A DNA stretch of 21,370 bases, from IMG/VR virus record IMGVR_UViG_3300035698_004403, positions 1-21,370 of that record; one strand, 5' to 3'. A program made the translations under genes and the position numbers. Each line of letters begins with the position of its first letter. Position 1 is the first letter of the stretch. Under the pieces are notes generated by a model. That model saw nothing but the letters and a program-made list of their open reading frames with translations, was not told the origin of the DNA and searched no databases. This DNA comes from a virus. Shown here one piece after another: positions 1-6,159 of this stretch.

Positions 1-316
1 CCTTAACATTGGCCCCCGTCACAATACGATAGTGCGATGTTGAAAGGTTCAGGTTGCCGTTGTACTTGCCACCGACATTCACAGGGTCGCCCTGAATACA
101 TATCTCGTAGGCACCATAAATGATGCCGGATGGTGATACGGAGGTTGTGTCAGCCGTGCCCGCCGACGAACTGCAATTGATAATTATGTGTTCGGTCAGC
201 GTTCCTATACCGACGAGTTCTGCAATAGCCGCACTCAACGTCGTGTAGGCATTTGTTATATCTATACCAGTTCCTGTTCCGGATGCGTCCGGGTTTACGT
301 ATATCGTTTGAGTCAT
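1..316 (-). CDS. Tail fibre or tailspike-like protein, N-terminal part only
   Basis: Reading the minus strand from the ATG at 316 gives about 105 codons with no stop before the window edge, so the gene continues to the left. The protein begins MTQTIYVNPDASGTGTG and continues with an alternation of short Ser/Thr/Gly-rich strands (residues 18-105). An N-terminal YVNPDASGxGxG followed by an AYTTLSAAI segment is typical of right-handed beta-helix proteins of the pectate-lyase or tailspike type, which phages use for binding or degrading surface polysaccharide. The start overlaps the stop of the upstream gene as ATGA, so the two are probably translationally coupled. The assignment rests on this N-terminal pattern only; a generic virion structural protein is the alternative. 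Confidence 0.6.
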   Translation of the reverse strand, partial: MTQTIYVNPDASGTGTGIDITNAYTTLSAAIAELVGIGTLTEHIIINCSSSAGTADTTSVSPSGIIYGAYEICIQGDPVNVGGKYNGNLNLSTSHYRIVTGANVK

Positions 317-732
317 GGGTCAACCGTAATATCGGCCACCGTTACGTATCGGGCATTCTGGTGATCGTAAATAATATCTTTGATGTCATCCCAATCAACA
401 ATTGTCCAGCGTTGGGAAACAAGTTCGTCACGGGCCGCTTGTGGCAAGCTGGCGTAGACCACTTGGCAACGAATTATGCGGCTCTGCGTCGGCGGGTCCG
501 TCAAGTAGTTAACGGCGGGGGTCGTGCAAAGATTATTTACCTTGAGAGGGTCAATCGTCGTCAGGATGCTAACCGGAATATCTATCCCGATAAATGACAT
601 TAGAAACCTGTCCGGCACAGGGTTCTCCGTATTGAACTTATCCGCCCCGAACGCGTCAACAAGGTCGCCCAATTGCGCTTGATCTGCATTAGGACCGAAC
701 TTCGTACGTACTGATAGCCAAGTCCCTAGCAT
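313..732 (-). CDS. Hypothetical virion-region protein, 139 aa
   Basis: The reading frame stays open upstream to 873, but the ATG at 732 (MLGTWLSVRTKFG) is the better start: AAGGGA lies just upstream and this start avoids overlapping the preceding gene. The product is soluble, with no membrane segment, and has a C-terminal half rich in acidic and aromatic residues (VDWDDIKDIIYDHQNARYV). I do not recognise the family. Its position between small beta-rich proteins and a tail-like gene suggests a head-tail or tail accessory protein, which is inference from context only. It ends in an ATGA overlap with the next gene. Confidence 0.75.
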   Translation of the reverse strand: MLGTWLSVRTKFGPNADQAQLGDLVDAFGADKFNTENPVPDRFLMSFIGIDIPVSILTTIDPLKVNNLCTTPAVNYLTDPPTQSRIIRCQVVYASLPQAARDELVSQRWTIVDWDDIKDIIYDHQNARYVTVADITVDP

Positions 733-742
733 AGTTTTTCCC

Positions 743-1123
743 TTAGGCTGGTGCGGAGTACGTGAGCGCAGTGATAGCCACACTCTGTCCAGACGCAATG
801 TTCGTGTTATCCAGTTCGATGTCTCCACCGCCTGACGTGGCTGTAACCGTTCCCGAAAGAATGACCGTTCCATCTCTATCTTCTATATCGAACCCATCTG
901 CGTCTGCTACAGTTCCTGATGCAGTTGCTGAAAGGGTCACACCTGCTAGGGTTATAGTGCCGCCCGAGGCGGCCCCAAATGCAGGGTTCTGCAAATTGAT
1001 AGTAGCTGACACTGACGCGCCGTCTTTTATGACAAGCGTAGCAGTGCCGGAACCTGTATTGATAGCGGCATCTACCGCATCTGCAAGTACGTTGCGCGTT
1101 GCCGTGTTATGTGTGATAGCCAT
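743..1123 (-). CDS. Beta-rich virion-associated protein, 126 aa
   Basis: The protein is nearly free of charged residues in long stretches and is dominated by Thr, Ser, Ala, Gly and Val in short alternating strands (TATLVIKDGASVSATINL, then SGGTITLAGVTLSATASG). This composition is usual for phage decoration or tail proteins with immunoglobulin-like or jelly-roll beta folds. The first 20 residues look helical (NTATRNVLADAVDAAIN). The start forms a TAATG overlap with the stop of the upstream gene. No specific family is recognised; head decoration or tail tube accessory are both possible. Confidence 0.75.
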   Translation of the reverse strand: MAITHNTATRNVLADAVDAAINTGSGTATLVIKDGASVSATINLQNPAFGAASGGTITLAGVTLSATASGTVADADGFDIEDRDGTVILSGTVTATSGGGDIELDNTNIASGQSVAITALTYSAPA

Positions 1124-1380
1124 TATTTAACTATGCCTCTCCCTGAAACCTTAGCAACGTTATTCGTCATCTCTACCACCCCGGCTTTGATGAACTGCTT
1201 AACTGCCTGTTTCAGGATATGATTGTCTTCTCTAATGTTATATAGCTTACCTTCTTGGTATGTCTGTGCGTTTCCATCAACTACAGCAGTGAAGGTTTCT
1301 AGAACCTTGAATCTCTCTATCTGTTCGATGTGCACCTCAACCTCGGGCTTCTTAGTAAATAGTCTACTCAGCCAGCTCAT
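1123..1380 (-). CDS. Small hypothetical protein, 85 aa
   Basis: A short protein beginning MSWLSRLFTKKPEVEVH. Amphipathic helices and a small beta segment (FTAVVDGNAQTYQEGKLYNI) can be seen, but no motif that I recognise. It is joined by TAATG overlaps on both sides (1378-1382 and 1121-1125), so it is part of the minus-strand virion operon and is surely translated together with its neighbours. The function is unknown; small proteins at this position in podovirus-like genomes are often head-completion or tail accessory proteins, which is inference only. Confidence 0.7.
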   Translation of the reverse strand: MSWLSRLFTKKPEVEVHIEQIERFKVLETFTAVVDGNAQTYQEGKLYNIREDNHILKQAVKQFIKAGVVEMTNNVAKVSGRGIVK

Positions 1381-1670
1381 TACGCACCTAGTACGCAGTA
1401 TATGTCGCCGCTAGTGTAGGCTGTACATTTGAACTGATAAAGCACGTAGCTAGCCACTTCTTCGACTATGCCTTCGTAGCTTGTATCTGCCCAAGTCTCC
1501 ACAATCTTCCAAGTAAGTCCATCATCGAAGGATCGCTGTAGTTCAATCGTGCCTGCTCCTGGTCCTGTGTAGAAGTCTAGGCTTACCGATACACTCTTAT
1601 TAACATGAAGAGGATCTGAAGTGCCTGTACCAGAGGCCGTGTATGTAAGTAGATTGGCATTCTGTACCAT
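1380..1670 (-). CDS. Small beta-rich virion-region protein, 96 aa
   Basis: The sequence shows a beta-sandwich-like pattern: SVSVSLDFYTGPGAGTIELQ, then RSFDDGLTWKIVETWAD, then YVLYQFKCTAYTSGDIYCVLG. The phrase FDDGLTWKIVETW resembles the repeated strand-turn of phage proteins that carry a single Ig-like or jelly-roll domain. Two cysteines lie near the C-terminus. The gene is TAATG-coupled to the neighbours at both ends. It is probably a virion decoration or tail accessory protein, but no named family is supported. Confidence 0.7.
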   Translation of the reverse strand: MVQNANLLTYTASGTGTSDPLHVNKSVSVSLDFYTGPGAGTIELQRSFDDGLTWKIVETWADTSYEGIVEEVASYVLYQFKCTAYTSGDIYCVLGA

Positions 1671-1921
1671 TAGCTAATCCTTTTACCTCTGATGAAGTAC
1701 CAAGCGAGCCCTAGTCTCTGCTTAAAGGAATAGGACTTGGGATCGAAGTAATGCCGCATTCTCCATACGTATTGCCAGATCAGCTCGTTAACCTCTCCTT
1801 GATTCAGCTTCATCTTATGAAACACATGGTCGATCTTCTCAGCCTCTTCTTGGCTCCATGATAGTCCCATGTTCTCTACAGCGTTCTGAATGAACTCGTA
1901 CTCGTATACCAGCTTAGTCAT
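1670..1921 (-). CDS. Hypothetical protein, 83 aa
   Basis: A mostly helical, charged protein with a conspicuous aromatic C-terminal half (LIWQYVWRMRHYFDPKSYSFKQ, then LGLAWYFIRG). It overlaps the end of the terminase small subunit gene by 8 bases, so it is the next cistron of the packaging operon. No catalytic motif or membrane-spanning segment of convincing length is seen. I do not recognise the family. Its place directly after TerS, where the large terminase subunit is often found, is mildly unusual. Confidence 0.65.
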   Translation of the reverse strand: MTKLVYEYEFIQNAVENMGLSWSQEEAEKIDHVFHKMKLNQGEVNELIWQYVWRMRHYFDPKSYSFKQRLGLAWYFIRGKRIS

Positions 1922-2477
1922 CCCTATCGTCCTCTACCTGTTGTCGTCTACGAGCCTCGATAGTACGAATGAGGTCGACTTCACCTTTAATCTCAATCTT
2001 CTCTGTGAACAGGCCAAGATGCTTACCCAGCGCCTCAAGGGCTCTAAGCTTATCATGCATCTTCACTCTAATTCGCGAAACCGGTACAGCATCATCTCCT
2101 CTGCCTTTTGATATCTCATCCACAGTGAACTCACTAAGTGCAGCCATATGCTCTGGTTTCGCTCTGCTGAAGTCATAGTATGCGGTACCATCCTCGTTGA
2201 TAACGAGAAGGTCGCCTAGGTCTGCTTCAACAATGTCCTTGAATTTCTGTATAACGTAGTCGGCATCAACCTCTGCCCTCTTAGCCATCTTAGCCTGCCT
2301 TTTCTTTATCTCTGCCTGTACGTCAGTTCTATTGAATACGTCCACCGCTCTCTCTGAAGTAGATTGGGAATAGCCTGCATCCTTCATGGCCTTAGTCTTA
2401 TTGTAATGCTTCATGTACCCATCAACCACTTTAGAATGGGCTGCGGATAGATGGATCTTACCAGTACCTGTAGTCAT
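1914..2477 (-). CDS. Terminase small subunit (TerS)
   Basis: This is the DNA-recognition subunit of the phage packaging motor. Residues about 10-60 form a helix-turn-helix region (YMKHYNKTKAMKDAGYSQST followed by SERAVDVFNRTDVQAEI) of the kind found in the Terminase_2 family, and residues 60-100 form the central helical region (RAEVDADYVIQKFKDIVEAD) with the characteristic motif near DLGDLL. The C-terminus ends in a charged helix (RTIEARRRQQVEDDRDD). The length of 187 aa is normal for the family. The ATG at 2477 overlaps the stop of the upstream secreted-protein gene as ATGA. The large subunit is not in this window and must lie beyond the left edge or elsewhere. Confidence 0.85.
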   Translation of the reverse strand: MTTGTGKIHLSAAHSKVVDGYMKHYNKTKAMKDAGYSQSTSERAVDVFNRTDVQAEIKKRQAKMAKRAEVDADYVIQKFKDIVEADLGDLLVINEDGTAYYDFSRAKPEHMAALSEFTVDEISKGRGDDAVPVSRIRVKMHDKLRALEALGKHLGLFTEKIEIKGEVDLIRTIEARRRQQVEDDRDD

Positions 2478-2848
2478 GAATCCTTGCCTTGATCCTTAGC
2501 CTGCATGAAGATGTACACACCAGCCTTAGTCTTCCATACGTTGATCAGCTTACCTGTGCTATCTGTGAATGTGTTAACAATCTTATCAGCAATGAATCCC
2601 ACACTATGTGGTTGCATGAAGAAGCAGCCTCTAACATCTGTAGCAGGGAAGGAGGTGACAACGTTGAAATGAGTCAAAGCTACGTTGATGTCTTTAGAAC
2701 CCGCATCAGCTACACCTTTAGCATACACTTCATCAGTGCACCACATCTGTGTGATTGCTCTAGTAACCTCTTCAGACTTAGCTGGCGTTGTTGAGAGAAG
2801 AGAAGCAAGTATGATTGAAGGAAGAAAGGTAGAAAGAAGGTATTTCAT
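2474..2848 (-). CDS. Exported protein with signal peptide, 124 aa
   Basis: The first gene of the minus-strand operon. Its N-terminus is a clear Sec signal peptide: Lys2, a hydrophobic core at residues 4-19 (LLSTFLPSIILASLLS) and a likely cleavage site after Ser25 (A-K-S followed by EE). There is no lipobox. The mature part of about 99 residues has two cysteines (near residues 37 and 75) that could form a disulphide in the periplasm. The function is not recognised. An exported phage protein at the head of a packaging operon might act in superinfection exclusion or envelope modification, but that is speculation. It ends in an ATGA overlap with TerS. Confidence 0.75.
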   Translation of the reverse strand: MKYLLSTFLPSIILASLLSTTPAKSEEVTRAITQMWCTDEVYAKGVADAGSKDINVALTHFNVVTSFPATDVRGCFFMQPHSVGFIADKIVNTFTDSTGKLINVWKTKAGVYIFMQAKDQGKDS

Positions 2849-2928
2849 ATCAGCTCTTATATCTCTGTTTGTGACTGTTGGTAGTTAAGTTCGTCTAACT
2901 CGTTACACTCGTAAGACTCTCTAAGTAC

Positions 2929-2974
2929 ATACTCCATATAGAGTATACTAGAGTTAGAGCAAATAGTTTACAAA
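2929..2974 (-). promoter_or_regulatory. Promoter-like element for the virion operon, with inverted repeat
   Basis: Read on the minus strand, 2974-2941 contains TTTGTAAACTATTT, then GCTCTAACTC, then a -10-like TATACT (2947-2942). TAAACT sits 17 bases upstream of the -10 and could be the -35. The same arrangement recurs at 14643 and 18874. An additional copy of the upstream part (GCAAACTATTT) lies immediately beyond it on the upstream side. A 6-bp inverted repeat (ATACTC at 2929-2934 and GAGTAT at 2941-2946) overlaps the -10 and could be an operator. It would start a transcript about 90 bases ahead of the first virion-region gene. Confidence 0.6.
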
Positions 2975-3167
2975 ATAGTTTGCTTTTTATGCATTTAGTT
3001 GAATCACCCGAGAAACACTGAGGTTTGAGTTTGAAGCCAAAATACCCCTTTTCGTTTTTCATAAACCCGTTTAATGGCCCAAATCTCCCAGCGGCTGAAC
3101 AGGGGGTGGTACGAAGGTAAACCATGGGGGAGACCCCCCGAAGGTCGGTCCATCTCTGACACATACG

Positions 3168-3305
3168 AATGAGAATCAGATTGAGAGTGCATATTAGAAT
3201 CATCCCAAGTTTGATAGCCAGTTGAGAGTGCGATGCAGTTGAGTTATCTGCTACTGATACCTGCCGATACCTGCCCGTGAGTATTCCATAGATGTAAATG
3301 AGAAT
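3168..3305. repeat. Cluster of short direct repeats (iteron-like)
   Basis: Three different short sequences each occur twice: AATGAGAAT at 3168-3176 and 3297-3305, TTGAGAGTGC at 3181-3190 and 3222-3231, and GATACCTGCC as a perfect tandem pair at 3256-3275. Such clustering in non-coding DNA is typical of protein-binding sites at origins or control regions. No binding protein can be named. Confidence 0.55.
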
Positions 3306-3332
3306 GATTCTTAGTCGCACCTTCTCATTATG

Positions 3333-3370
3333 TGTCTCAATATGTTACACTTGTCTCATAATGTTACACT
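3333..3370. repeat. 19-bp tandem direct repeat, two copies plus partial third
   Basis: TGTCTCAATATGTTACACT (3333-3351) is followed directly by TGTCTCATAATGTTACACT (3352-3370); the copies differ only by an AT/TA swap. A degenerate partial copy (TTCTCATTATGTG) lies just upstream at 3322-3334. The tandem phase of 19 bp is close to two DNA turns, which suits cooperative binding of a regulator or initiator on one face. The second copy runs into a TATAGAAT sequence that might be a -10. Confidence 0.7.
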
Positions 3371-3430
3371 ATAGAATGTACCTGCTCTTAAAATGATTAA
3401 TGTGAGACGCTAGTTTAGCGGCGTAATCCA

Positions 3431-3458
3431 TTGATATCATTGAATAATAAAATAATAT
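3431..3458 (+). promoter_or_regulatory. Possible sigma-70 promoter in AT-rich DNA
   Basis: TTGATA (3431-3436) matches the -35 consensus at five of six positions and is followed, after 16 bases, by TAATAT (3453-3458), a four of six match to the -10. The hexamers TGATAT (3432-3437) and ATATCA (3455-3460) are inverted repeats of each other. If real it would direct early plus-strand transcription into the structured region and the genes beyond. AT-richness alone could produce this match. Confidence 0.3.
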
Positions 3459-3595
3459 CATCTTCAGGCTTACACTTGGCACGCGGATTGCATAGTACTT
3501 AGTATCCCAACGCCATGATGGCACGGGGACCATAGGCATAGTGACAGGCGTCACAACTGCCCCTCCACTGGTGACCTTTTGAAAGGTGTAGACCC

Positions 3596-3820
3596 ATGGC
3601 AAGATTAGGCAAGAAAGAGCGTGCAACGTTAGTACGTTCACAGGAGGGGCGCAAGCCCCGCAACTTCTCTAATAAAGAAGTTAGCATACGATCATGCTTA
3701 GCTAATATGATACCGAGCGATAGACCTAGCGGTAAATCCCGCAGTTCTAAGACTTGGGGACATTCATACGCCAGATACTCAACTGGTAAGCTTGGCACGG
3801 GTAGTGTAGGCTCTAAATAA
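3596..3820 (+). CDS. Doubtful small basic ORF, 74 aa
   Basis: The frame opens with ATG after a fair ribosome site (AAAGGTG, 8 bases upstream) and would encode a very basic, Ser/Gly/Lys/Arg-rich protein (MARLGKKERATLVRSQEG at the start, GTGSVGSK at the end) without any recognised domain. Against it, the DNA inside the frame forms at least four consecutive hairpins (3625-3638, 3646-3659, 3662-3682, 3683-3698), which is unusual for coding sequence and fits the structured-RNA reading of the region. I give it as an alternative to that reading, not as an established gene. Confidence 0.3.
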   Translation: MARLGKKERATLVRSQEGRKPRNFSNKEVSIRSCLANMIPSDRPSGKSRSSKTWGHSYARYSTGKLGTGSVGSK

Positions 3821-4215
3821 CGCTAAAACAAACCATAGCTAATAGTTAACGCTGTTAGCCTTGGCTTGTCTTAGTTGACAAGGTACATTTTGACACTTTT
3901 GGTGATCCCTATGGCATGTAAAAAGGCTTAACAGCCTTTGATGTCGGAGATGTAAATCCAAACAGGCGGTATCATCCGCTTGTGAGTGCCCACAAGTGAA
4001 AGCTTGAAAGGGACTAGACCGGCATTGATCTACGGATTGGCGCCAGCCGCTACAGTCTTTCAGGGTTCAAAGGGTAAGCGTTGGGGCTTTAAGGAAAGCC
4101 TGTCAATGGTCCTGCGTTCTCTGTTAGTAGATTAGGCAAGGGAAGTGTCGATACATTTGATTTCGTTTCCACGAATGAGTTTTCTTCGTGCTCGGACCCT
4201 AACGAAAGGTACGAG
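3620..4215 (+). ncRNA. Hairpin-dense stretch, candidate structured RNA or long leader
   Basis: Local hairpins follow one another: AACGT/ACGTT (3625-3638), GGGGC with a GCAA tetraloop (3646-3659), AACTTCT/AGAAGTT (3662-3682), AGCAT/ATGCT (3683-3698), a GCTAA/TTAGC stem near 3836-3862 extended by CCA/TGG, CTTGTC/GACAAG just after it, AAAGGCT/AGCCTTT with a TAAC loop near 3922-3939, CTTGTG/CACAAG near 3979-3996, and GGCTTT/AAAGCC near 4085-4100. From 3821 to 4217 there is no credible reading frame. It may be the 5' leader of the gene at 4218 or an independent RNA. Strand is assumed from the downstream gene. The boundaries are approximate. Confidence 0.35.
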
Positions 4216-4217
4216 AC

Positions 4218-4838
4218 ATGTCTAATATGAAAACATTTACGGAATTGCTTGCCGAGTTCACGGCGTCGCAGACGAAAACCCACGCCCTAGGCGTTTCTTG
4301 TGCCAAGCTGGCATACGAATGCTTCCAGGGAACGGGCAATTTGACTTACGCAAGTCATTTCTATGCGGCTCTCAAGACGAACGGCGACAAAAATTCCTTC
4401 ATGTCATGGATTTGCGACTTCTCTCCGGCTAAGATGGAAGAAGGCGGCAAGTTCCTGAAAGACAAAGCACGGGAAATCGCTGAAGGTGACGCTTGCTGGC
4501 GTAAAGGCGAGGCTTTTGCCAAGCCATTCTATTCCTACAAGCAAGCGAAGCTCAAAGAAACGTCATTTGACGCTGCAATGCTGGTAACGCAGGTTCAGCG
4601 GGTAGTTTCCCGCTTCCAGGCCGAAGGCATGACACCGGACAATGACGAAGCGGGCAAGGCTCTGGTCGAGCTGAGCAACGTTGTGACCCTGTTTGCCGCC
4701 AAGGTGGACAGCACGAAAGACAATACCCTTGAAGCAGTTGACGCCGAGTTCGCTCAGCATCTTCTCAAGGCAAAAGACGCCGAATCCCTTTCGGTGCCTG
4801 CGACTGAAGAACCGGCTGCGGCTTCCGCTTCAGCTTAA
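4218..4838 (+). CDS. Hypothetical phage protein, 206 aa
   Basis: A well-formed gene: GAAAGG lies 8 bases before the ATG, and the codons look natural throughout. The protein is soluble and mainly helical, with several aromatic and Cys residues in the first 100 residues (FYAALKTNGDKNSFMSWICD near 50-70), a long helical part (LVTQVQRVVSRFQAEGM near 115-132), and an Ala/Ser/Pro/Glu-rich flexible tail (PATEEPAAASASA). I do not recognise it. The gene is isolated between two non-coding hairpin-rich stretches and is visibly richer in G and C than the neighbouring plus-strand genes, resembling the leftmost virion genes instead. That may mean different origin or high expression. It could be a host-takeover or RNA-associated protein, but nothing in the sequence proves this. 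Confidence 0.8.
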   Translation: MSNMKTFTELLAEFTASQTKTHALGVSCAKLAYECFQGTGNLTYASHFYAALKTNGDKNSFMSWICDFSPAKMEEGGKFLKDKAREIAEGDACWRKGEAFAKPFYSYKQAKLKETSFDAAMLVTQVQRVVSRFQAEGMTPDNDEAGKALVELSNVVTLFAAKVDSTKDNTLEAVDAEFAQHLLKAKDAESLSVPATEEPAAASASA

Positions 4839-4844
4839 CGACCT

Positions 4845-5505
4845 GCGACCAACCAATATTGGTTAAAACCTAGGCCACGGCACGGGGAAAGCTCTTTTGT
4901 GGAAATGGATAGCCCTGTTTAGGCGGGGAGAGGGTTGCAGGCTTATGGCTGCGTCAAAAGCCGATATAGCGTCGGTCAGTAGATAGCATAAGGGATTCAC
5001 CGATAAAGCGAAGCCCTAACTATATCATTGAAGGCGCATAAGTGTCGGAGATTACCTATCCATTTCCCCTTAGATTCAGAAAGATAGGAAAGCAACTGGG
5101 CCATTAGTTCCCGCCCGCCGCTCCCTATCCTCAAGCCCAGGGCTGTAAGCACACACTTGATAAGGGTGAAAGCTAGTCTTGGGCTTTCTTATTCAGTTTG
5201 AGGTTCAGCAGATAGAGAGCTGGGACGGCACGCCTTAGATCACAACCCAGCCAGTCCCCGCGCACGTGATAGCTGTTAACCGGGTTTGCGTCCGGCCTCA
5301 ATTCAAATCGCCCCTATTGGGGTGTGAACGTCGTCTGAAGTCCGATGGATGACATATAGCAAGCAGACCTGCAACTGCGTTTATAATCAAAGGCGGCCTA
5401 ACACATTGATGATCTAAGTGGTTAAGTGGGAGCAAGGGAAGCTAGGGGTTAAGCCTGATGATCCTTCCTTGTTCCTATCTACCCATTGAACCTTAGGAGG
5501 AGATC
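4845..5505 (+). ncRNA. Candidate large structured non-coding RNA
   Basis: About 660 bases with no credible gene but strong complementarity. GGAAATGGATAG (4901-4912) pairs perfectly over 12 bp with CTATCCATTTCC (5056-5067), closing a domain of 167 nt. Positions 5133-5145 pair with 5174-5186 in a 13-bp helix with three G-U pairs. Positions 5429-5441 pair with CTTCCTTGTTCC (5464-5475), 12 pairs with one bulge. Smaller helices include AACCA/TGGTT (4851-4864), GATAGG/CCTATC (5083-5088 with 5124-5129), GCTGGG/CCCAGC (5219-5224 with 5246-5251), and CGCCCC/GGGGTG with a TATT loop (5309-5324). GGCGGGGA (4922-4929) with TTCCCGCC (5108-5115) would form a pseudoknot. The size and phage setting near a tRNA recall the GOLLD and ROOL classes of ornate phage RNAs, but I cannot show homology. 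The far end may act as the leader of the gene at 5515. Confidence 0.45.
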
Positions 5506-5514
5506 GTTATTCGA

Positions 5515-5928
5515 ATGAAGAAGCTAATGGGCATTGTTGCCTTGTGTATGCTGCCCTTGCTGGCTGCATGTGAGGATAATGCCACTATCGCATCGAAGAA
5601 CCTGTCTAAAGCTGCTGACAACTTCGAGATCGTTCGAAACATCGTCTTCTACAACGTGTGGACTGACGTTGAAGTAGCAACGGTCGTAGGGCGATGCTCT
5701 CTTGAAGTGGGATCGGCCAAGGTAGCTGTTATCTGCAAGGAAGGCAACGGCAAGTTCAAGAAGCACTACCTTGGACGTAGCGGTAATCTGTCGTTCTTTG
5801 CCATCCAGGTCGACTCTGCCGATGTATCCACGATGCACACACGCATCACTTGGAAGCCTCAGCAGTTCATTCCTGATGTCGACTTCAGGGGTAGTGTAAA
5901 AGAGCTTGCCCCTCGCGAGCAGCGATAA
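5515..5928 (+). CDS. Phage lipoprotein, 137 aa
   Basis: The N-terminus is a lipoprotein signal: Lys2-Lys3, a hydrophobic core at 4-17 and the lipobox LAAC with Cys19 as the lipidated residue, so the mature protein should be anchored in a membrane. The mature part holds NLSKAADNFEIVRNIVFYN (residues about 29-47), then a Cys-containing beta region (VGRCSLEVG, VAVICKEGNGKFKKHYLG) and QQFIPDVDFRG near the C-terminus. From memory this pattern matches a conserved protein of unknown function found in many siphophages of actinobacteria and proteobacteria; I cannot verify that here. The strong AGGAGG lies at 5495-5500, 14 bases before the ATG, which is a long spacing, and part of it can pair with CTAAG at 5414-5418, so translation may be controlled by leader structure. 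Confidence 0.75.
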   Translation: MKKLMGIVALCMLPLLAACEDNATIASKNLSKAADNFEIVRNIVFYNVWTDVEVATVVGRCSLEVGSAKVAVICKEGNGKFKKHYLGRSGNLSFFAIQVDSADVSTMHTRITWKPQQFIPDVDFRGSVKELAPREQR

Positions 5929-5939
5929 GAGTATATAAA

Positions 5940-5980
5940 GGGAGGGAGGGCTATTTGCTCTCTCTCCTATTTGTGTATTT
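5940..5980 (+). terminator. Intrinsic terminator after the lipoprotein gene
   Basis: An 11-bp stem pairs 5941-5951 (GGAGGGAGGGC) with 5957-5967 (GCTCTCTCTCC) around the loop TATTT, with two G-U pairs, and is followed by the U-rich TATTTGTGTATTT. It ends the lipoprotein transcript wholly or in part before the next small gene. Confidence 0.6.
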
Positions 5981-5994
5981 AAAGGAGCTACGCT

Positions 5995-6159
5995 ATGACC
6001 AGATACGTTGAAATACTCCCTATACTCATGAAGATGTCGAGAAGGCAGACAAAAGCCTTCTTAAACACCTGTAGGATCATCGAGGATGCCCACCAGAGGC
6101 CCATCTCTAATGATGAAGGTGTCAACCTAGCTAAAGCATCTATTAGGGCCTCCAGGTGA
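5995..6159 (+). CDS. Small basic hypothetical protein, 54 aa
   Basis: An ATG preceded at good distance by AAAGGAG (5981-5987) opens a 54-codon frame beginning MTRYVEILPILMKMSRRQTK. The protein is basic and helical (QTKAFLNTCRIIEDAHQRP), with no known motif. Its stop overlaps the start of the next small gene as GTGA, which supports real translation of both. Function unknown. Confidence 0.6.
   Translation: MTRYVEILPILMKMSRRQTKAFLNTCRIIEDAHQRPISNDEGVNLAKASIRASR

Larger units (their letters stand above)
2975..3595. other. Non-coding divergence region
   Basis: No credible gene is seen in this stretch. It separates the minus-strand virion operon from all plus-strand genes. It contains a very stable short hairpin (GGGGG at 3126-3130, loop AGA, CCCCC at 3134-3138), a cluster of short direct repeats at 3168-3305, a 19-bp tandem repeat at 3333-3370, an AT-rich stretch at 3431-3460 and a GTGAC/GTCAC hairpin near 3540. 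This combination would suit a replication origin, early promoters, or both; the sequence alone does not decide. Confidence 0.5.

Noticed and set aside
253-1130. Plus-strand ORFs of 114 and 122 codons in the virion region
   Set aside because: They are antisense shadows of tightly packed minus-strand genes with better starts and overlaps.
2895-3320. Minus-strand ORF of 141 codons
   Set aside because: It runs across the promoter-like element and the repeats, has no good ribosome site, and its sequence looks like random translation.
3357-3374. T7-type promoter resemblance (ends in CACTATAG)
   Set aside because: Only about 11 of 18 bases agree and no single-subunit RNA polymerase gene is in the window.
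3499-3798. Minus-strand ORF of 99 codons opposite the doubtful basic ORF
   Set aside because: No ribosome site, no recognisable protein pattern, and it lies over the hairpin series; likely a chance frame.
4005-5180. Group I intron containing the 206-aa gene (GACTAGA near 4012 and TAGTC near 5175 recall conserved intron pairings)
   Set aside because: No interrupted exons are seen, the gene is not an endonuclease, and the rest of the intron core could not be found.
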